From: Allocoprobacillus sp002160865
Lineage (GTDB): Bacteria > Bacillota_I > Bacilli_A > Erysipelotrichales > Coprobacillaceae
NCBI RefSeq assembly: GCF_042850985.1
Contig: NZ_AP031415.1
Span: forward strand, 2,232,001-2,296,000
Direction of reading: 5' to 3'
Length of the DNA: 64,000 nt
The notes under the pieces were generated by a model that searched no databases, was not told where the DNA came from, and was given only the letters and a program-made list of their open reading frames with translations. Positions 17,609-26,199 of this stretch are shown piece by piece. A program made the translations under genes and the position numbers. Positions within the stretch are counted from its first letter, which is position 1. Each line of letters starts with the position of its first letter.

Positions 17609-18714
17609 TAAACAACATCCCCTTCTCTAACATAAAGTGGTTCACCTTCACCAATAAGTTCTGTTTTCTTTTCAATATGAGCATCTTTATCAATAATCAC
17701 ATTTTCAAGATGTGCCCCAGCACAGACTTTAGAACCATTTAAAATAATACAATTTTTCACAACTGCATTCTTACCAATAGATACATCACGAGATAAAATA
17801 CATCCATCAACTTCACCATCAATAATAGCTCCATTAGCTACAAATGATTTTTTCACACTTGCATTTTTCAAATATTTTGTTGGTGGTGTATCATTTGTAT
17901 TTGTAAAGATTGGCCATGTACTCTTGAATACCTGTGTAGAAATATCCATATCAAGGAATTCCATACTCACTTTATAATAAGCTTCATAAGAATCAATACA
18001 TCTTGCAAATCCTTTATATTCATAAGCCATAATTTTTCTTTCATCACATAAATAAGCAAGAGTATCTCTTAAATTAAAGAATGAACTAATCTTTTGAGCA
18101 TATTGAATTAATTTTAATAAAGTCTTTTTATTAATAATATATGTTTCCAAAGACATATTTCTTTCTTTTCTATTTCCTTTATTGTTCTTAATTTCCATCA
18201 CTTGTTTACCTTTTAAACGTAAGAAATCAGAACCCACAAAAGCTTCATCGGCATTATCAATTTTTTGATAAACCATTGTAATTTCAGCACCAGATTTTGC
18301 ATGAGCATCTACAACTTCTGCATAATTCATTGTTGTAATAATATGTGCAGGAGCAATTACAACATAATCTGCTTTTGATTTTTCAAGGAATGCAATATTT
18401 TCCACAATATTATTAATATCATGATTATACATTGGACTATTTGCATACTTTTCATTGTATAAAAGTGAAACTCCACCAGATTTAGAGTTAAAATTCCAAG
18501 AGTTTCCATTTCCTAAATGTTTAAATAATGATCTTGGTTTTTCTTTAATTAAAATACCAACAGTATCCACATTAGAATTTGACATATTTGATAAAACAAA
18601 ATCAATAATTCCATAACGACCTAAAAAGCTGACTGAAGCTACTGGTCTTTTTTCTGTTAAACCTTTATATGAAATATCAGAGTGTAAATTTATATATCCA
18701 ACTACTTTTGCCAT
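17608..18714 (-). CDS. glgD: Glucose-1-phosphate adenylyltransferase, GlgD subunit
   Basis: A GlgC paralogue, 368 aa, which in Firmicutes forms a heterotetramer with GlgC and raises its activity. The nucleotidyltransferase fold is recognisable (GRYGIIDFVLSNMSNSNVD) but the N-terminal GGRGTRL triphosphate motif is missing (NLHSDISYKGLTEKRPVAS instead), as expected for the non-catalytic subunit. The C-terminal left-handed beta-helix repeats (GEVDGCILSRDVSIGKNAVV) are present. GAGGGGG precedes the ATG, 18 bp after glgC. Confidence 0.95.
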   Translation of the reverse strand: MAKVVGYINLHSDISYKGLTEKRPVASVSFLGRYGIIDFVLSNMSNSNVDTVGILIKEKPRSLFKHLGNGNSWNFNSKSGGVSLLYNEKYANSPMYNHDINNIVENIAFLEKSKADYVVIAPAHIITTMNYAEVVDAHAKSGAEITMVYQKIDNADEAFVGSDFLRLKGKQVMEIKNNKGNRKERNMSLETYIINKKTLLKLIQYAQKISSFFNLRDTLAYLCDERKIMAYEYKGFARCIDSYEAYYKVSMEFLDMDISTQVFKSTWPIFTNTNDTPPTKYLKNASVKKSFVANGAIIDGEVDGCILSRDVSIGKNAVVKNCIILNGSKVCAGAHLENVIIDKDAHIEKKTELIGEGEPLYVREGDVV

Positions 18715-18732
18715 CTTGTTAACCCCCTCGTA

Positions 18733-19857
18733 TTATGCATTGTCACTGACAAGTTCCACTTCTTTAGCTTCTTTATTGATTACATCACTTGATTTCACTA
18801 CAACACCTTCATCAATAATTGCTTTATAAATTTCTGCGCCTTCTTCTACCAGAACACCTGGCATTAAGACAGAATCAACAACCTTAGCACCTTCACCAAT
18901 ATATACATTGTTGAATAAAACAGAACCTTCTACTTCACCATTAACGATACAACCTTGAGTGACAAGTGAATGTTTAATTGATGCTTCTTCACCAATAATT
19001 TGAGGTTTACTCAATGTATCTTCAGTATAGATTTTCCAATCTTTTTTAATGTTATAAAGATCTAACTCTTTATCATCCAGCAAGTCCATATTTGCCTGCC
19101 ATAAGCTTTCAACTGTTCCAACATCTTTCCAATAACCAGAGAATTCATAAGCATATAACTTCTTATTATCTTCCAACATCATTGGAATAATATTCATACC
19201 AAAGTCATGTTTACTATTTTCATCTTTTGCATCCGCAATTAAATATTTTCTTAATTCTTTATAAGTAAAGATATAAATACCCATAGATGCAAGTGTTGAT
19301 TTAGGTTTTTCAGGTTTTTCTTCAAATTCATAAATTGAACCATCTTTATTTGTATTCATAATACCAAAACGACTTGCTTCTTTTAATGAAACATTCAAAA
19401 CAGCCACTGTTAAATCAGCACCTTTTTCTTTGTGTGCTGCTAACATTTCAGCATAATCCATTTTATAAATATGATCTCCTGATAAGATCAAAACATATTC
19501 CGGATCATATTGATCCAAGAAACTAATATTTTGATAAATGGCATCTGCTGTTCCAGCGTACCAAGTAGCTCCAACGCCACCTCTTTCACGTGCTGGTAAG
19601 ATGGCAGCTAATGAATTGTTTCCATCAAGACCCCATTTTGTTCCAGCACCTACATATGTTCCTAATAGAACTGATTCATATTGTGTCAAAACTCCAACCA
19701 CATCAATACCAGAGTTAGCACAATTACTTAAAGGAAAGTCAATAATTCTATACTTTCCTCCAAAATGTACAGCAGGTTTCGCTACTTTTGCAGTTAAGGC
19801 TTCAAGACGTGTACCACGTCCTCCAGCTAAAATCATCGCAACAATTTCTTTTCCCAT
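18733..19857 (-). CDS. glgC: Glucose-1-phosphate adenylyltransferase, catalytic subunit
   Basis: The committed step of glycogen synthesis (ATP + glucose-1-P to ADP-glucose), 374 aa. The catalytic loop is MILAGGRGTRLEALT near residue 8, followed by KPAVHFGGKYRIIDFPLSNC and the substrate motif LSGDHIYKMDY. The C-terminal beta-helix is present. AGGAGG precedes the ATG. It is the first gene of the glycogen operon; a cre-like site lies between its promoter and ATG. Confidence 0.98.
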   Translation of the reverse strand: MGKEIVAMILAGGRGTRLEALTAKVAKPAVHFGGKYRIIDFPLSNCANSGIDVVGVLTQYESVLLGTYVGAGTKWGLDGNNSLAAILPARERGGVGATWYAGTADAIYQNISFLDQYDPEYVLILSGDHIYKMDYAEMLAAHKEKGADLTVAVLNVSLKEASRFGIMNTNKDGSIYEFEEKPEKPKSTLASMGIYIFTYKELRKYLIADAKDENSKHDFGMNIIPMMLEDNKKLYAYEFSGYWKDVGTVESLWQANMDLLDDKELDLYNIKKDWKIYTEDTLSKPQIIGEEASIKHSLVTQGCIVNGEVEGSVLFNNVYIGEGAKVVDSVLMPGVLVEEGAEIYKAIIDEGVVVKSSDVINKEAKEVELVSDNA

Positions 19858-19882
19858 AATTTTTCCTCCTCAATTGTGATTA

Positions 19883-19914
19883 TGAAAGTGCTTACCTATG
19901 TATTTATTTTATCA
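19883..19914 (-). promoter_or_regulatory. glgC extended -10 promoter and cre-like site
   Basis: On the minus strand, TGATAAAAT (19914-19906) is an extended -10 with a poor -35. Just downstream, TGAAAGTGCTTACC on the plus strand (19883-19896) matches the CcpA cre consensus at 12 of 14 positions, the main mismatch being one base of the central CG. A cre downstream of the transcription start would mean roadblock repression by CcpA. No ccpA gene is in view. Confidence 0.4.
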
Positions 19915-20020
19915 CATTCTTTTTTAAAAAAATACTATTTCATGTCATTTTTAATGATTTTTTTCACCTATTTTCCTCTTTTCCAAATAATCTTGGACTC
20001 ATCAATATTTTTTCATTTGA

Positions 20021-20049
20021 GTCAACTTTTTCTCTTTTTTTCATATATT
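20021..20049 (+). promoter_or_regulatory. Candidate sigma-E-type promoter of cwlJ-gerQ
   Basis: GTCAACTT (20021-20028), 13 bp, then CATATATT (20042-20049) resembles the Bacillus mother-cell sigma-E consensus (GTCATATT, 14 bp, CATACAAT), with 6 of 8 matches in each box. Both cwlJ and gerQ are sigma-E regulated in Bacillus, which supports the reading. No good sigma-A promoter is visible here. Confidence 0.45.
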
Positions 20050-20066
20050 AAAGAGAGGTGATCACA

Positions 20067-20489
20067 ATGTCCCCACGAATCATATACAATGATTCTGATG
20101 TTGAATTATTAGCCCGTATCATGAAAGCAGAGGCATTAGGTGAAGGTGAAGAAGGCATGTTAATGGTTGGTAACGTTGTTGTCAATCGTGTTGTAGCCAA
20201 CTGTGATGTTTTTAAAAACACCCGTACCATTTCTGAAGTGATCTATCAAAAAAATGCCTTTTCCGGTGTTGGTCAACCCCTTTTCAATCAGCCAGTCAAT
20301 GCTAAAGAAAAAGAATTAGCTTTACGTAATATCGATGGCTATCGTATTGAACCTGCCACCAATGCCCTCTGGTTTAAAAATCCTGGTCGTAATGTCACCT
20401 GTCCCCAACAATTCTATGGTGAATTAAGTGGTCGCTATAAAAACCACTGCTTTTATGCACCCGGTGCAAAAATAAAATGTGATTTATAA
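20067..20489 (+). CDS. cwlJ: Spore cortex-lytic cell wall hydrolase CwlJ
   Basis: A 140-aa hydrolase_2 (SleB/CwlJ) family enzyme that degrades muramic-lactam cortex peptidoglycan during germination. There is no signal peptide, as in Bacillus CwlJ. Conserved blocks include LLARIMKAEALGEGEEGMLM, VGNVVVNRVVANC and GRYKNHCFYAPGAKIKC; Glu in KAEALGEGEEG is the likely catalytic region. I start at the ATG at 20067, 6 nt after GAGGTG. It is directly followed by gerQ. Confidence 0.93.
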   Translation: MSPRIIYNDSDVELLARIMKAEALGEGEEGMLMVGNVVVNRVVANCDVFKNTRTISEVIYQKNAFSGVGQPLFNQPVNAKEKELALRNIDGYRIEPATNALWFKNPGRNVTCPQQFYGELSGRYKNHCFYAPGAKIKCDL

Positions 20490-20499
20490 AGGAGAATCT

Positions 20500-20802
20500 A
20501 TGGATACAAATAATCAATCAATCATACCCAGTTCACAAACATCTTCATTACCAACCCCTATTTCTGAACAGACTTATCTAGAAAATATTTTGCGTTTAAA
20601 TATTGGAAAACTTGGCACTTTCTATTTCACATATACCGGAAGTGAAGATTGGCGTGATCGTATTTACAAAGGAATCATTGAACAAGTTGGTAGAGATCAT
20701 TTTGTTGTACGAGATCCTAAAAACCAAAAATACTATATTTTTCAGTTTGTTTATTTTGATTGGGCAGAATTTGATGAACCCATCAATTTCAATACACGAT
20801 AA
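20500..20802 (+). CDS. gerQ: Spore coat protein GerQ
   Basis: A 100-aa protein whose C-terminal two thirds match GerQ: YLENILRLNIGKLGTFYFTY, GIIEQVGRDHFVVRDP and a final FDEPINF. GerQ is a coat protein needed to place CwlJ in the Bacillus coat and is crosslinked by transglutaminase. The N-terminal 30 residues are polar and low complexity (Ser/Thr/Gln/Pro), much shorter than in Bacillus (about 181 aa). The ATG at 20500 follows AAAGGAG 10 bp after the cwlJ stop, so the partners form an operon, as I recall for the B. cereus group. Confidence 0.92.
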   Translation: MDTNNQSIIPSSQTSSLPTPISEQTYLENILRLNIGKLGTFYFTYTGSEDWRDRIYKGIIEQVGRDHFVVRDPKNQKYYIFQFVYFDWAEFDEPINFNTR

Positions 20803-20805
20803 AAA

Positions 20806-20847
20806 TAAAAACCAATGAAAGAGTTCATCTCCTTTATTGGTTTTTTG
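20806..20847. terminator. Bidirectional terminator between gerQ and folC
   Basis: AAAACCAAT (about 20808-20817) pairs with ATTGGTTTT (20836-20845) around an 18-nt loop, with T-runs on both strands. It ends the plus-strand gerQ message; the right arm is also the last codons of folC on the minus strand, so it may end that message too. Confidence 0.75.
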
Positions 20848-22057
20848 TATCTTGTGTTTGAAGATCAATCAAATATTTTCTGACACGAGAAATAAAATGT
20901 AAAGATCCCGTTACAACAATATGTTGTTTTTTAATATAAGCTGTTTGCATAGCCTCAATAAAACTATTGACAATTGTCAAATGAGGACGTGGTGCTATTG
21001 ACGATAAATCAATAGCTCTTTCATCTTGGAAAGTCGTGATATAAACATGATAACCCGCCTTTAACATAGCTTCCAACATTTCATCAACATCACGATCATT
21101 TAAACATGAAAAGACAATCGCTACATCTTTCTCTTTTTTGACTCTCAGGGTTTGTAATAAAGCCTTAATACCCGGCATATTATGAGCACCATCAATGTCC
21201 ACTTTCACACCTTGATAATCCAATGTTTCATAGCGTCCTTTCCATGAAGCATGTTCAATTGCCGGTTGTGTAACAATAGGATCAAGTTTAATCAGTTTAG
21301 AAGCAATTGTTAATGCCAGACGTGCATTTGTCACTTGATAAATCCCTTGATTTTCCAAAGTAAATGCCATATCACGATATCGAAAATGAAAAGGATAACG
21401 AGAAACCTGATATTCAGGAACAACATACATCACTGCACCCATAGCGTCACATTGTTCTTGAAAACGCGCTAGAATCGTCCCTTTGGTTTCACTTGTAATA
21501 AACATTTGATGAGGTTTAATAATGCCCATTTTTTCATTGATAATATCATAAATATCACCCAATTGCTTTTGATGATCTAAACCAATATTGGTAATAGCAC
21601 TCACAATAGGATCAATGACATTCGTTTTATCGTTCATTCCTCCAATTCCAGTTTCAATAATACGATAATCTAAATCTAAGGATTGAAAATATGCCAACAT
21701 AATTAACACATCAATTTCAAACATAGACAGTCCATCTTCTTCAATAATGGCATAATATTGATTGACATATTTTAACAAATCTTCATCACTAATAGGTATA
21801 TCATCAACACGTATACGATCATTATGACAAATCAAATACGGTGAAGTAAAAGTCCCTACTTTATACCCATGAGCATTAAGTATACTGCGTAAGTAATTCA
21901 CTGTTGAACCTTTTCCATTTGTCCCTGCAATATGAATCATATTTTTCTGTTTCATTAAAATATGACATTTATTTAAAGTATCTCTAAAAGCATCAATTGA
22001 TCTTTTACTTCGTTTTGATTCTATGTATGCTATGGCTTCATGAACATCTGTAAACAT
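20834..22057 (-). CDS. folC: Folylpolyglutamate synthase / dihydrofolate synthase
   Basis: A Mur-ligase-family enzyme, 407 aa, that adds glutamate to dihydropteroate or tetrahydrofolate. The ATP-binding P-loop is HIAGTNGKGSTVNYLRSIL near residue 43. Other conserved blocks are GTFTSPYLICHNDRI, FEIDVLIMLAYF, ETGIGGMNDKTNV and DGAHNMPGIKAL. The ATG at 22057 overlaps the ung stop (TAATG) with GGAGG 8 nt upstream, which fixes this start over an upstream non-ATG codon. The rest of the folate pathway is not in view. Confidence 0.95.
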   Translation of the reverse strand: MFTDVHEAIAYIESKRSKRSIDAFRDTLNKCHILMKQKNMIHIAGTNGKGSTVNYLRSILNAHGYKVGTFTSPYLICHNDRIRVDDIPISDEDLLKYVNQYYAIIEEDGLSMFEIDVLIMLAYFQSLDLDYRIIETGIGGMNDKTNVIDPIVSAITNIGLDHQKQLGDIYDIINEKMGIIKPHQMFITSETKGTILARFQEQCDAMGAVMYVVPEYQVSRYPFHFRYRDMAFTLENQGIYQVTNARLALTIASKLIKLDPIVTQPAIEHASWKGRYETLDYQGVKVDIDGAHNMPGIKALLQTLRVKKEKDVAIVFSCLNDRDVDEMLEAMLKAGYHVYITTFQDERAIDLSSIAPRPHLTIVNSFIEAMQTAYIKKQHIVVTGSLHFISRVRKYLIDLQTQDTKNQ

Positions 22058-22710
22058 TATCGAATCCTCCAATCTATAGGTTCTATTCCTTGACTTATTA
22101 AAAACTGATTTGTTTTAGAAAAAGGTTTAGAACCAAAAAAACCACGATAAGCTGATAAAGGTGAAGGGTGAGGGCTTGTAATCACACAATGCTTTGTCTG
22201 ATCAATCATTTTAGCTTTATCAATAGCCTGTCTCCCCCAAAGGATAAAGACTAAAGGCTTTTCTCTTTGATTCATCGCTTCAATGATATGATTTGTAAAA
22301 ACTTCCCAGCCCTTTTCCTTATGTGAATTGGCACGATGTGCCTGAACTGTTAAAACTGTATTCAATAATAAAACGCCTTGATTTGCCCAAGCAGATAAAT
22401 CTCCATGACGAGGAATCTCTATCCCAACATCATCATGTGCCTCTTTATAAATATTAACAAGACTCGGTGGAATAGGCACACCTTTAGCCACACTAAATGC
22501 CAAACCATTGGCCTGATGTTCTTCATGATAAGGATCTTGGCCAATAATCACAACTTTTATATCTTCATAATCTTTAAAATTGAAACAATGAAAAATACGT
22601 TGACGTGGTGGATAAACAGTATGAGTTTGATATTCATGATTGACAAACGCTTCTAACTGCTGATAATAAGGCATTTGACGTTCACGATCTATGATTGTTT
22701 TAAAATCCAT
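22057..22710 (-). CDS. ung: Uracil-DNA glycosylase, family 1
   Basis: Removes uracil from DNA, 217 aa. The water-activating loop VVIIGQDPYHEEHQANGLAF near residue 60, the uracil-specific LLLNTVLTV, and the minor-groove loop SPHPSPLSAYRGFFG are all canonical. It is coupled by a one-base overlap to both neighbours (TAATG), in a run HAD-HAD-ung-folC. Confidence 0.97.
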   Translation of the reverse strand: MDFKTIIDRERQMPYYQQLEAFVNHEYQTHTVYPPRQRIFHCFNFKDYEDIKVVIIGQDPYHEEHQANGLAFSVAKGVPIPPSLVNIYKEAHDDVGIEIPRHGDLSAWANQGVLLLNTVLTVQAHRANSHKEKGWEVFTNHIIEAMNQREKPLVFILWGRQAIDKAKMIDQTKHCVITSPHPSPLSAYRGFFGSKPFSKTNQFLISQGIEPIDWRIR

Positions 22711-23528
22711 TACAGAATAAACCTTTCAATAATTTCAGCAATAACACCTTCATTATTATCAGCCTTTGTCACAACATCACAAACTTTTTTGACATCATCC
22801 ACCGCATTTCCGGCAGCCACAGACAATCCTGCAACTTCTAACATTGGTAAATCATTATAATTATCCCCCACAGCAATACATTCAGACAAATCCACGCCAA
22901 TGATTTGAGCCAGATGTTTTAATCCTTCTCCTTTATCCACACCAATCTTATTAAACTCCATATAACGATTAGATGAATAACTGACAGCACACATTCCTTC
23001 TGTTATTGATTTCATTTGAGGTTCTAAACTCATCAAATAAGGAACATCTGTATTTTGAAATAAAATCTTTGATATAGGCTCATCCTTTAAAAAATCCATA
23101 GAATTCTCTGTCATAATTTCACATTCTACCTGTTGTTCTTGAATACGTTTTGCTTCTGATTCAGATAAATTAAAAACATACACTTTATCTTTTGTATAAA
23201 TATGTTGACAAACATCCTGTTGTAAACCAAACTCAAAGATTTCCTTTGTTTTTTCAAAAGATAACCCTTCAAAATAAAGTAATTGATTGTTTTTATTCTC
23301 TGTTAAAGCACCACCATTAAATGAAATAACATATTCTTGAGGAATATCATATAATCCCAGTAATTTTAAATCACGTTGAATAGACATAAAACCACGTCCC
23401 GTTGCCGGAACAAACTTAACTCCTTTTTCTTTGGCTAAACGAATTAAATCAATATTTCTTTGACAAATGACATGCTGATCATTCAACAATGTTTCATCCA
23501 TATCACTTGCTATCACTTTATATTTCAT
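22710..23528 (-). CDS. HAD-superfamily phosphatase, Cof type (IIB)
   Basis: A 272-aa HAD hydrolase with motif I DMDETLLN at residue 9, motif II PATGRG, the Cof cap domain, and motif IV VGDNYNDLPML with a conserved Lys ahead (GVDKGEGLKHL). Such enzymes dephosphorylate sugar phosphates or flavin and pyridoxal precursors; the substrate cannot be read from sequence. It is a tandem paralogue of the next gene (shared MDFLKD and SYSSxRYxEFNxxGV blocks), so the pair arose by duplication. Confidence 0.88.
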   Translation of the reverse strand: MKYKVIASDMDETLLNDQHVICQRNIDLIRLAKEKGVKFVPATGRGFMSIQRDLKLLGLYDIPQEYVISFNGGALTENKNNQLLYFEGLSFEKTKEIFEFGLQQDVCQHIYTKDKVYVFNLSESEAKRIQEQQVECEIMTENSMDFLKDEPISKILFQNTDVPYLMSLEPQMKSITEGMCAVSYSSNRYMEFNKIGVDKGEGLKHLAQIIGVDLSECIAVGDNYNDLPMLEVAGLSVAAGNAVDDVKKVCDVVTKADNNEGVIAEIIERFIL

Positions 23529-24346
23529 TTTCCATTTCCTCCCCCTATAAACTTTTCAATCACTTCTTTAACTGCTCCCTGATCATAATCTACAGTTGTC
23601 ACATAATCACTGATATCTTGAATATCTTGACTGGCACCTGCCACACATACACCTAATCCTGCCATTTCAATCATTGACACATCATTATAATTATCACCAA
23701 TCGCAATCACATCTTTAGTATCTATATGTAAATAATTAGCCAACCACTTTAAAGCAGCTCCTTTGCTTACACCAAGAGGATTAAATTCAAGATAACGATA
23801 AGAAGAATAACTAATAGAAAATTGCTGTTTGATTGTTTCAGGCAAATCTTTTTCAATCGATTTTAAATAATCCATATCTGGTTTGACATACAAAAACTTC
23901 GCAATCTTAGCATCTTTCAAAAAATCCATATTATATTCATCAACAACTGAAAAAGCTGCTTTTTGGGCTGTTTTTCTTTCTATTTCACTTTGTTCTGCTC
24001 TAAATAAATAACAATGATCCAAAGTAAAAATCATCACACAAACATGATACTTCTCACCCCAATCAAAAAGTAACTTGGCTTCTTCAAATGAAAGTCCTTG
24101 AAAAGAAAGAATTTGAGCCTCTTTATTTTCAACAATCAACCCGCCATTAAAACAAATAGAATATTGATGTGACTGCTGATATGTTCCAATTTCTTTTAAA
24201 ATATCTTCAATCATAGGAAAAGAACGTCCTGTGGCTGGTACAAACAAAACATCTTTCATCTGATGAATAGCATCCTGATTCATTTTTGGCACATGATGAT
24301 TCACTAATAATGTTTCATCTAAATCTGATAAAATCATCTTATACAT
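23525..24346 (-). CDS. HAD-superfamily phosphatase, Cof type, tandem paralogue
   Basis: A 273-aa Cof-like HAD hydrolase: DLDETLLV (motif I), PATGRSF, GVSKGAALKWL, IGDNYNDVSMIEMAG (motif IV). It overlaps the next HAD gene by 4 bp (ATGA). Sequence blocks shared with that gene show a local duplication, but the cap regions differ, suggesting divergent substrates. The ATG follows the esterase stop directly. Confidence 0.88.
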   Translation of the reverse strand: MYKMILSDLDETLLVNHHVPKMNQDAIHQMKDVLFVPATGRSFPMIEDILKEIGTYQQSHQYSICFNGGLIVENKEAQILSFQGLSFEEAKLLFDWGEKYHVCVMIFTLDHCYLFRAEQSEIERKTAQKAAFSVVDEYNMDFLKDAKIAKFLYVKPDMDYLKSIEKDLPETIKQQFSISYSSYRYLEFNPLGVSKGAALKWLANYLHIDTKDVIAIGDNYNDVSMIEMAGLGVCVAGASQDIQDISDYVTTVDYDQGAVKEVIEKFIGGGNGK

Positions 24347-25132
24347 TTAAACATCCTCCTCATATAAAAAAGACATAAATAAAGGTACTCTTTCTCTCCA
24401 TTCACTCTCATTATGATGAGCACCCGGAAAATAATGAACTTGTAAATTTTCTACCTTTGGTTCTAAATGTTCATAAATTTGTTGATTACTTTCTATGTAC
24501 CATTGATTAATGATTTTATCATCTCCACTTTCAAATTCTCCTAAATCCAAATAGAAACGATTTGATTGATCATAATCTTGATGTTCAATAATATCTATAA
24601 ATTCATCTACATAAAACCAGAACGCTGTCGATAAAGCTGCACATTTTTGAAAAACTTCAGGATATTGAAAAGCTGCATAAGCACTAATGACAGCTCCCAT
24701 AGAACTCCCAACAATGCCTGTATTCTCTTTTTGCGTACGAAATCGACAATCAATATATGGTTTTAATTCATCTTTTAGCCATTCAATATAAGCCTGTCCT
24801 TCACCACCAATAATCAGTCCATCCTGTTGTGTTTCCTGATAAGAAAGAACATCATTAATCGGCCAAGGCCCATATTCATCCATACGTTTAAAGCCTTCTT
24901 CATTGCAAGGAATCGCAACCATAATGATATCCATTCCCGTTTCTTTGACATACTCTAAAAAGCCCCAGCTTATTCCACTATATGACAGATAATCAAAAAA
25001 AGCATTCTGCCCATCTTGAATATAGAGAACTGGATAATTCTTTTGTGTTCGATAATAATCATCAGGTAAATAAACTGTAATTTCACGTTCACGCTTCAAT
25101 GCCTTCATTGGAAAACAAAACGAAACAAACAT
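24347..25132 (-). CDS. Esterase-D-like alpha/beta hydrolase
   Basis: A 261-aa putative esterase. A beta-sheet start with ITVYLPDDYYRTQKNYPVLY precedes YIQDGQNAFFD (oxyanion region), the nucleophile elbow GIVGSSMGAVISAYAAF (Ser near residue 143) and the catalytic His in FPGAHHNESEWRERV. The fold matches the family of ferri-bacillibactin esterases and YieL-type hydrolases; no signal peptide, so probably cytosolic. The natural substrate is unknown. It heads the run esterase-HAD-HAD-ung-folC. Confidence 0.82.
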   Translation of the reverse strand: MFVSFCFPMKALKREREITVYLPDDYYRTQKNYPVLYIQDGQNAFFDYLSYSGISWGFLEYVKETGMDIIMVAIPCNEEGFKRMDEYGPWPINDVLSYQETQQDGLIIGGEGQAYIEWLKDELKPYIDCRFRTQKENTGIVGSSMGAVISAYAAFQYPEVFQKCAALSTAFWFYVDEFIDIIEHQDYDQSNRFYLDLGEFESGDDKIINQWYIESNQQIYEHLEPKVENLQVHYFPGAHHNESEWRERVPLFMSFLYEEDV

Positions 25133-25149
25133 TTCAAAACCTCCTTTAA

Positions 25150-25182
25150 CAAGACAAAAAAATAAGCCCGAGCTTATTTTTT
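25150..25182 (-). terminator. Intrinsic terminator after divIC
   Basis: ATAAGC and GCTTAT arms surround a short CCGA/TCGG loop with seven A/T pairs extending the stem, then a run of T on the minus strand. It overlaps the last codons of divIC. Confidence 0.8.
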
Positions 25183-25467
25183 TGATTCCGGTAATTTAAT
25201 AACTTCTTCATCATCATCTGGAAAAATATACTGCTCTCTTGCATATCGGGCAACATAATCATCATCTGTTAAAAGTTCCACTTCCTTAGATAATTCCTGT
25301 TTTTCCTTTTGTAGTTCTGCCTTTCTTTCTTCTAATTGTACCAGTTGTTGCTTTTGTCCTATGACACGATAAGCATTGACTCCTAATGTATAGATCAGCA
25401 AAGCAGAAATCCCAATATAGACAAATCCTAAGAGCTTTTTATATCTTGGTGTTTTCTTTTTTGCCAT
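25174..25467 (-). CDS. divIC: Septum formation initiator DivIC (FtsB family)
   Basis: A 97-aa bitopic division protein. A basic start (MAKKKTPRYKK) is followed by one membrane helix (LLGFVYIGISALLIYTLGV), an extracytoplasmic coiled coil (QKQQLVQLEERKAELQKEKQ) and the conserved YVARYAREQYIFP block. It works with DivIB/FtsL at the septum. It overlaps yabQ by 40 bp and closes the spoVT-rqcP-yabP-yabQ-divIC cluster, the same order as in Bacillus apart from the missing yabM and yabN. Confidence 0.93.
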   Translation of the reverse strand: MAKKKTPRYKKLLGFVYIGISALLIYTLGVNAYRVIGQKQQLVQLEERKAELQKEKQELSKEVELLTDDDYVARYAREQYIFPDDDEEVIKLPESKK

Positions 25468-25850
25468 TTTTTCTTCATCCTTCCTATTCTTTTTTGTATT
25501 ATACCATTAATATAACGAAAAAAGAAGATAAAAGGTGAGAATATTCTTTTGAAAAAGTGAACTATTTTCTCTAACCCATACAAAAGATAATAAGCATAAT
25601 AACGACTATACACCAAATAGCCACCAAGTAAGAAAACTAAAAAATAGCCTCTGACAATTCCCTCATTAAAGAAAACAAGTCCATAAAAATAAAGAACGCC
25701 ATAAATCATACCAAGACAACATTGTATAATATAACGTATCCACAAAGGAATCCCATATAAAAAACGATTCACAACATGATAAACACCAGTCATGATAAAA
25801 CCAAATAAAAAAGAATAAAAAAGACATTGAAACTGTATAATTAAAGACAT
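25428..25850 (-). CDS. yabQ: Spore cortex biosynthesis membrane protein YabQ
   Basis: A 140-aa protein with about four hydrophobic segments in the first 90 residues and a strongly basic tail. YabQ is needed for cortex formation and sits in the outer forespore membrane in Bacillus. Sequence conservation is low; the call rests on the YabQ-like start (FYSFLFGFIMTGVYHVVNRF), topology, size and position between yabP and divIC. Its ATG overlaps the yabP stop (TAATG). Confidence 0.85.
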   Translation of the reverse strand: MSLIIQFQCLFYSFLFGFIMTGVYHVVNRFLYGIPLWIRYIIQCCLGMIYGVLYFYGLVFFNEGIVRGYFLVFLLGGYLVYSRYYAYYLLYGLEKIVHFFKRIFSPFIFFFRYINGIIQKRIGRMKKKWQKRKHQDIKSS

Positions 25851-26143
25851 TATTTTAAGAGTTTATTAAACATCTTTTCTTTAGGATGTTGTTTCTTCTT
25901 ATCTGACACATAACTGATACTATCAATATTTCCTCGAATACTTACTTCATTTTGATCTTGATCCAAACGTACCAGAGTCAATTCACTCCCTGTAATATTT
26001 AAATATCCTAAAGATGTTTCAATCAAAAACTCATAAGCATCAAAACTCTCTATCTTTTTGACACCAGTTAACTCCAAACTCTTACGATCCTTTAAACACA
26101 CATGATGATATGGTGTCTGTTCAAAATGTAAACTATTATCCAT
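25850..26143 (-). CDS. yabP: Sporulation protein YabP
   Basis: A 97-aa YabP/YqfC-family sporulation protein. The core LKDRKSLELTGVKKIESFDA followed by FLIETSLGYLNITGSELT is typical. I start at the ATG at 26143 (MDNSLHF) because AGGAGG is 7 nt upstream; the longer frame has no ribosome-binding site. In Bacillus YabP recruits the sporulation complex for cortex assembly, probably with YabQ. Confidence 0.9.
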   Translation of the reverse strand: MDNSLHFEQTPYHHVCLKDRKSLELTGVKKIESFDAYEFLIETSLGYLNITGSELTLVRLDQDQNEVSIRGNIDSISYVSDKKKQHPKEKMFNKLLK

Positions 26144-26199
26144 ATTCAACCCTCCTATACCAACATATGTTGATTTCCTCTTTTTATGCAAAAAGAGGT

